A stretch of DNA of 64,000 bases from a virus. The stretch is from the IMG/VR virus record IMGVR_UViG_3300047557_002741, positions 1-64,000 of that record. One strand, written 5' to 3'. The notes under the pieces were generated by a model that was not told the DNA's origin, did no database searches, and worked only from the letters and a program-made list of their open reading frames with translations. A program made the translations under genes and the position numbers. This document shows positions 63,424-64,000 of the stretch, piece after piece (positions within the stretch are counted from its first letter, which is position 1; every line of letters starts with the position of its first letter).

Positions 63424-64000
63424 TTAACTTAATACAGAGGACATTACCTGAAAGAATTTTTGAATTATAGCCAAGACTCGTTAGGTCATTCAACAAATTG
63501 TTTAATTCGTCATACCCACATTTAACTGTGTTTAATCTATCATCATTTGGATTTGGATGGGGTCTTTCAAAGTAAATTATTTTTGGATATATTTTCTCCC
63601 CAATAAATTGTTTTACAATTTCCATATCAAAACCTTCAGTATCTATAACTAAAATATCAACTGAATTTTCATATGACTTCATCAAAGTAGAAACTGTAAT
63701 CCCATCAACTAATTCATAATGATTTTCATCAAAGAGGGTATTTTGGTCATTCTGTCTCAGGAGAAGAGTGGAATGCCCAGACGTTCCTTCATGGTCTATA
63801 TTCTTATATAATTTTACAGGACCATCAACATGAGAAATAGCAACATTTAGAAAATCAATTCTATCTTTCTGGTTTGAGTAATTATCTTTTAGTCTTCCAA
63901 ATTCATTTTTTTGCGGTTCAATCAATACAGAGAAAAACCTATCATCATCTTCTATCAAGTCCCTTACAGGATCTTCCATAAAGTTATTATCTGAACCATC
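63416..64000 (-). CDS. FkbM-family methyltransferase (5' partial)
   Basis: The frame is open to the window edge, adding DGSDNNF before the first internal ATG, so the true start lies outside. FkbM landmarks: SVLIEPQKNEFGRLKDNY, then IDFLNVAISHVDG, STLMKSYENSVDILVIDTEG and FDMEIVKQFIGEKIYPKIIYFE. FkbM-type enzymes methylate sugars of antibiotics and surface glycans. With the neighbouring class I enzyme it suggests a methylated sugar in the product. Confidence 0.85.
   Translation of the reverse strand, partial: DGSDNNFMEDPVRDLIEDDDRFFSVLIEPQKNEFGRLKDNYSNQKDRIDFLNVAISHVDGPVKLYKNIDHEGTSGHSTLLLRQNDQNTLFDENHYELVDGITVSTLMKSYENSVDILVIDTEGFDMEIVKQFIGEKIYPKIIYFERPHPNPNDDRLNTVKCGYDELNNLLNDLTSLGYNSKILSGNVLCIKLNE

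Noticed and set aside
1-64000. Insertion sequences, integrase or attachment site
   Set aside because: No transposase, integrase or flanking repeats seen; only homing-type endonucleases and introns as mobile DNA.

Overview
The window looks like a large piece of a T4-like marine cyanophage (a myovirus of Synechococcus or Prochlorococcus). It holds recognisable T4 baseplate and tail genes (5, 27-like, 26, 54, 48, 53), the head-completion nuclease gene 4, and the 33-59-32 replication and late-transcription block. Mixed in are the auxiliary genes typical of cyanophages: psbA, two hli genes, speD, thyX, phoH, pstS, a cyanobacterial SLH-type porin, glutaredoxin, peroxiredoxin and 2OG-Fe(II) oxygenases. 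The DNA is AT-rich, genes are packed with ATGA, TAATG or TGATG overlaps, and promoters are either T4 late boxes (TATAAATA or CTAAATA) or sigma70-like early promoters.

Layout. 1-16.5 kb (minus strand): tail-fibre and virion-surface proteins, including a 1050-residue collagen-like protein with an S74 intramolecular chaperone, a second S74 protein, two very large beta-helix-like proteins, and a subtilisin-family protein with a beta-propeller-like insertion. 16.5-19.9 kb: accessory stretch with a Mom-like DNA-modification gene, two tRNA genes (Thr-UGU, Leu-UAA), tiny genes, a plus-strand gene and a 2OG oxygenase. 19.9-32.1 kb (minus): baseplate and tail genes, from the spike and hub proteins to two tape-measure-like proteins, gp26 and gp54. 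32.1-35.3 kb (plus): gp4, a conserved protein, gp48, gp53. 35.3-42.2 kb (minus): gp32, gp59, gp33, exonuclease, PhoH, ThyX, SpeD and small conserved genes. 42.2-48 kb (minus): GIY-YIG endonuclease, glutaredoxin, oxygenase, class II aldolase, EndoVII-like endonuclease and psbA, which is interrupted by two related group I introns.

48.1-50.3 kb (plus) is a late-promoter-driven cassette of four overlapping genes, three with signal peptides. 50.3-54.4 kb (minus) is a lysis and envelope region: SNase, exported zinc metallopeptidase, holin-like protein, lysozyme, C39-like peptidase and several tiny membrane proteins. 54.5-58.4 kb carries peroxiredoxin, two Hli proteins, Pho-box-controlled pstS and a porin. 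58.5-64 kb is a nucleotide-sugar and surface-glycan cassette.

The most notable observations are these. A canonical -1 slippery site with an upstream Shine-Dalgarno-like stimulator would fuse gp26 to a 58-residue ORF just ahead of the tape-measure-like genes. psbA carries two paralogous group I introns beside a free-standing endonuclease. Terminators are repeatedly fused directly to a late or early promoter. A conserved leader element occurs twice ahead of early-type genes. An inverted repeat can hide the ribosome binding site of gene 48. A lysozyme and a C39-like peptidase share an N-terminal module.
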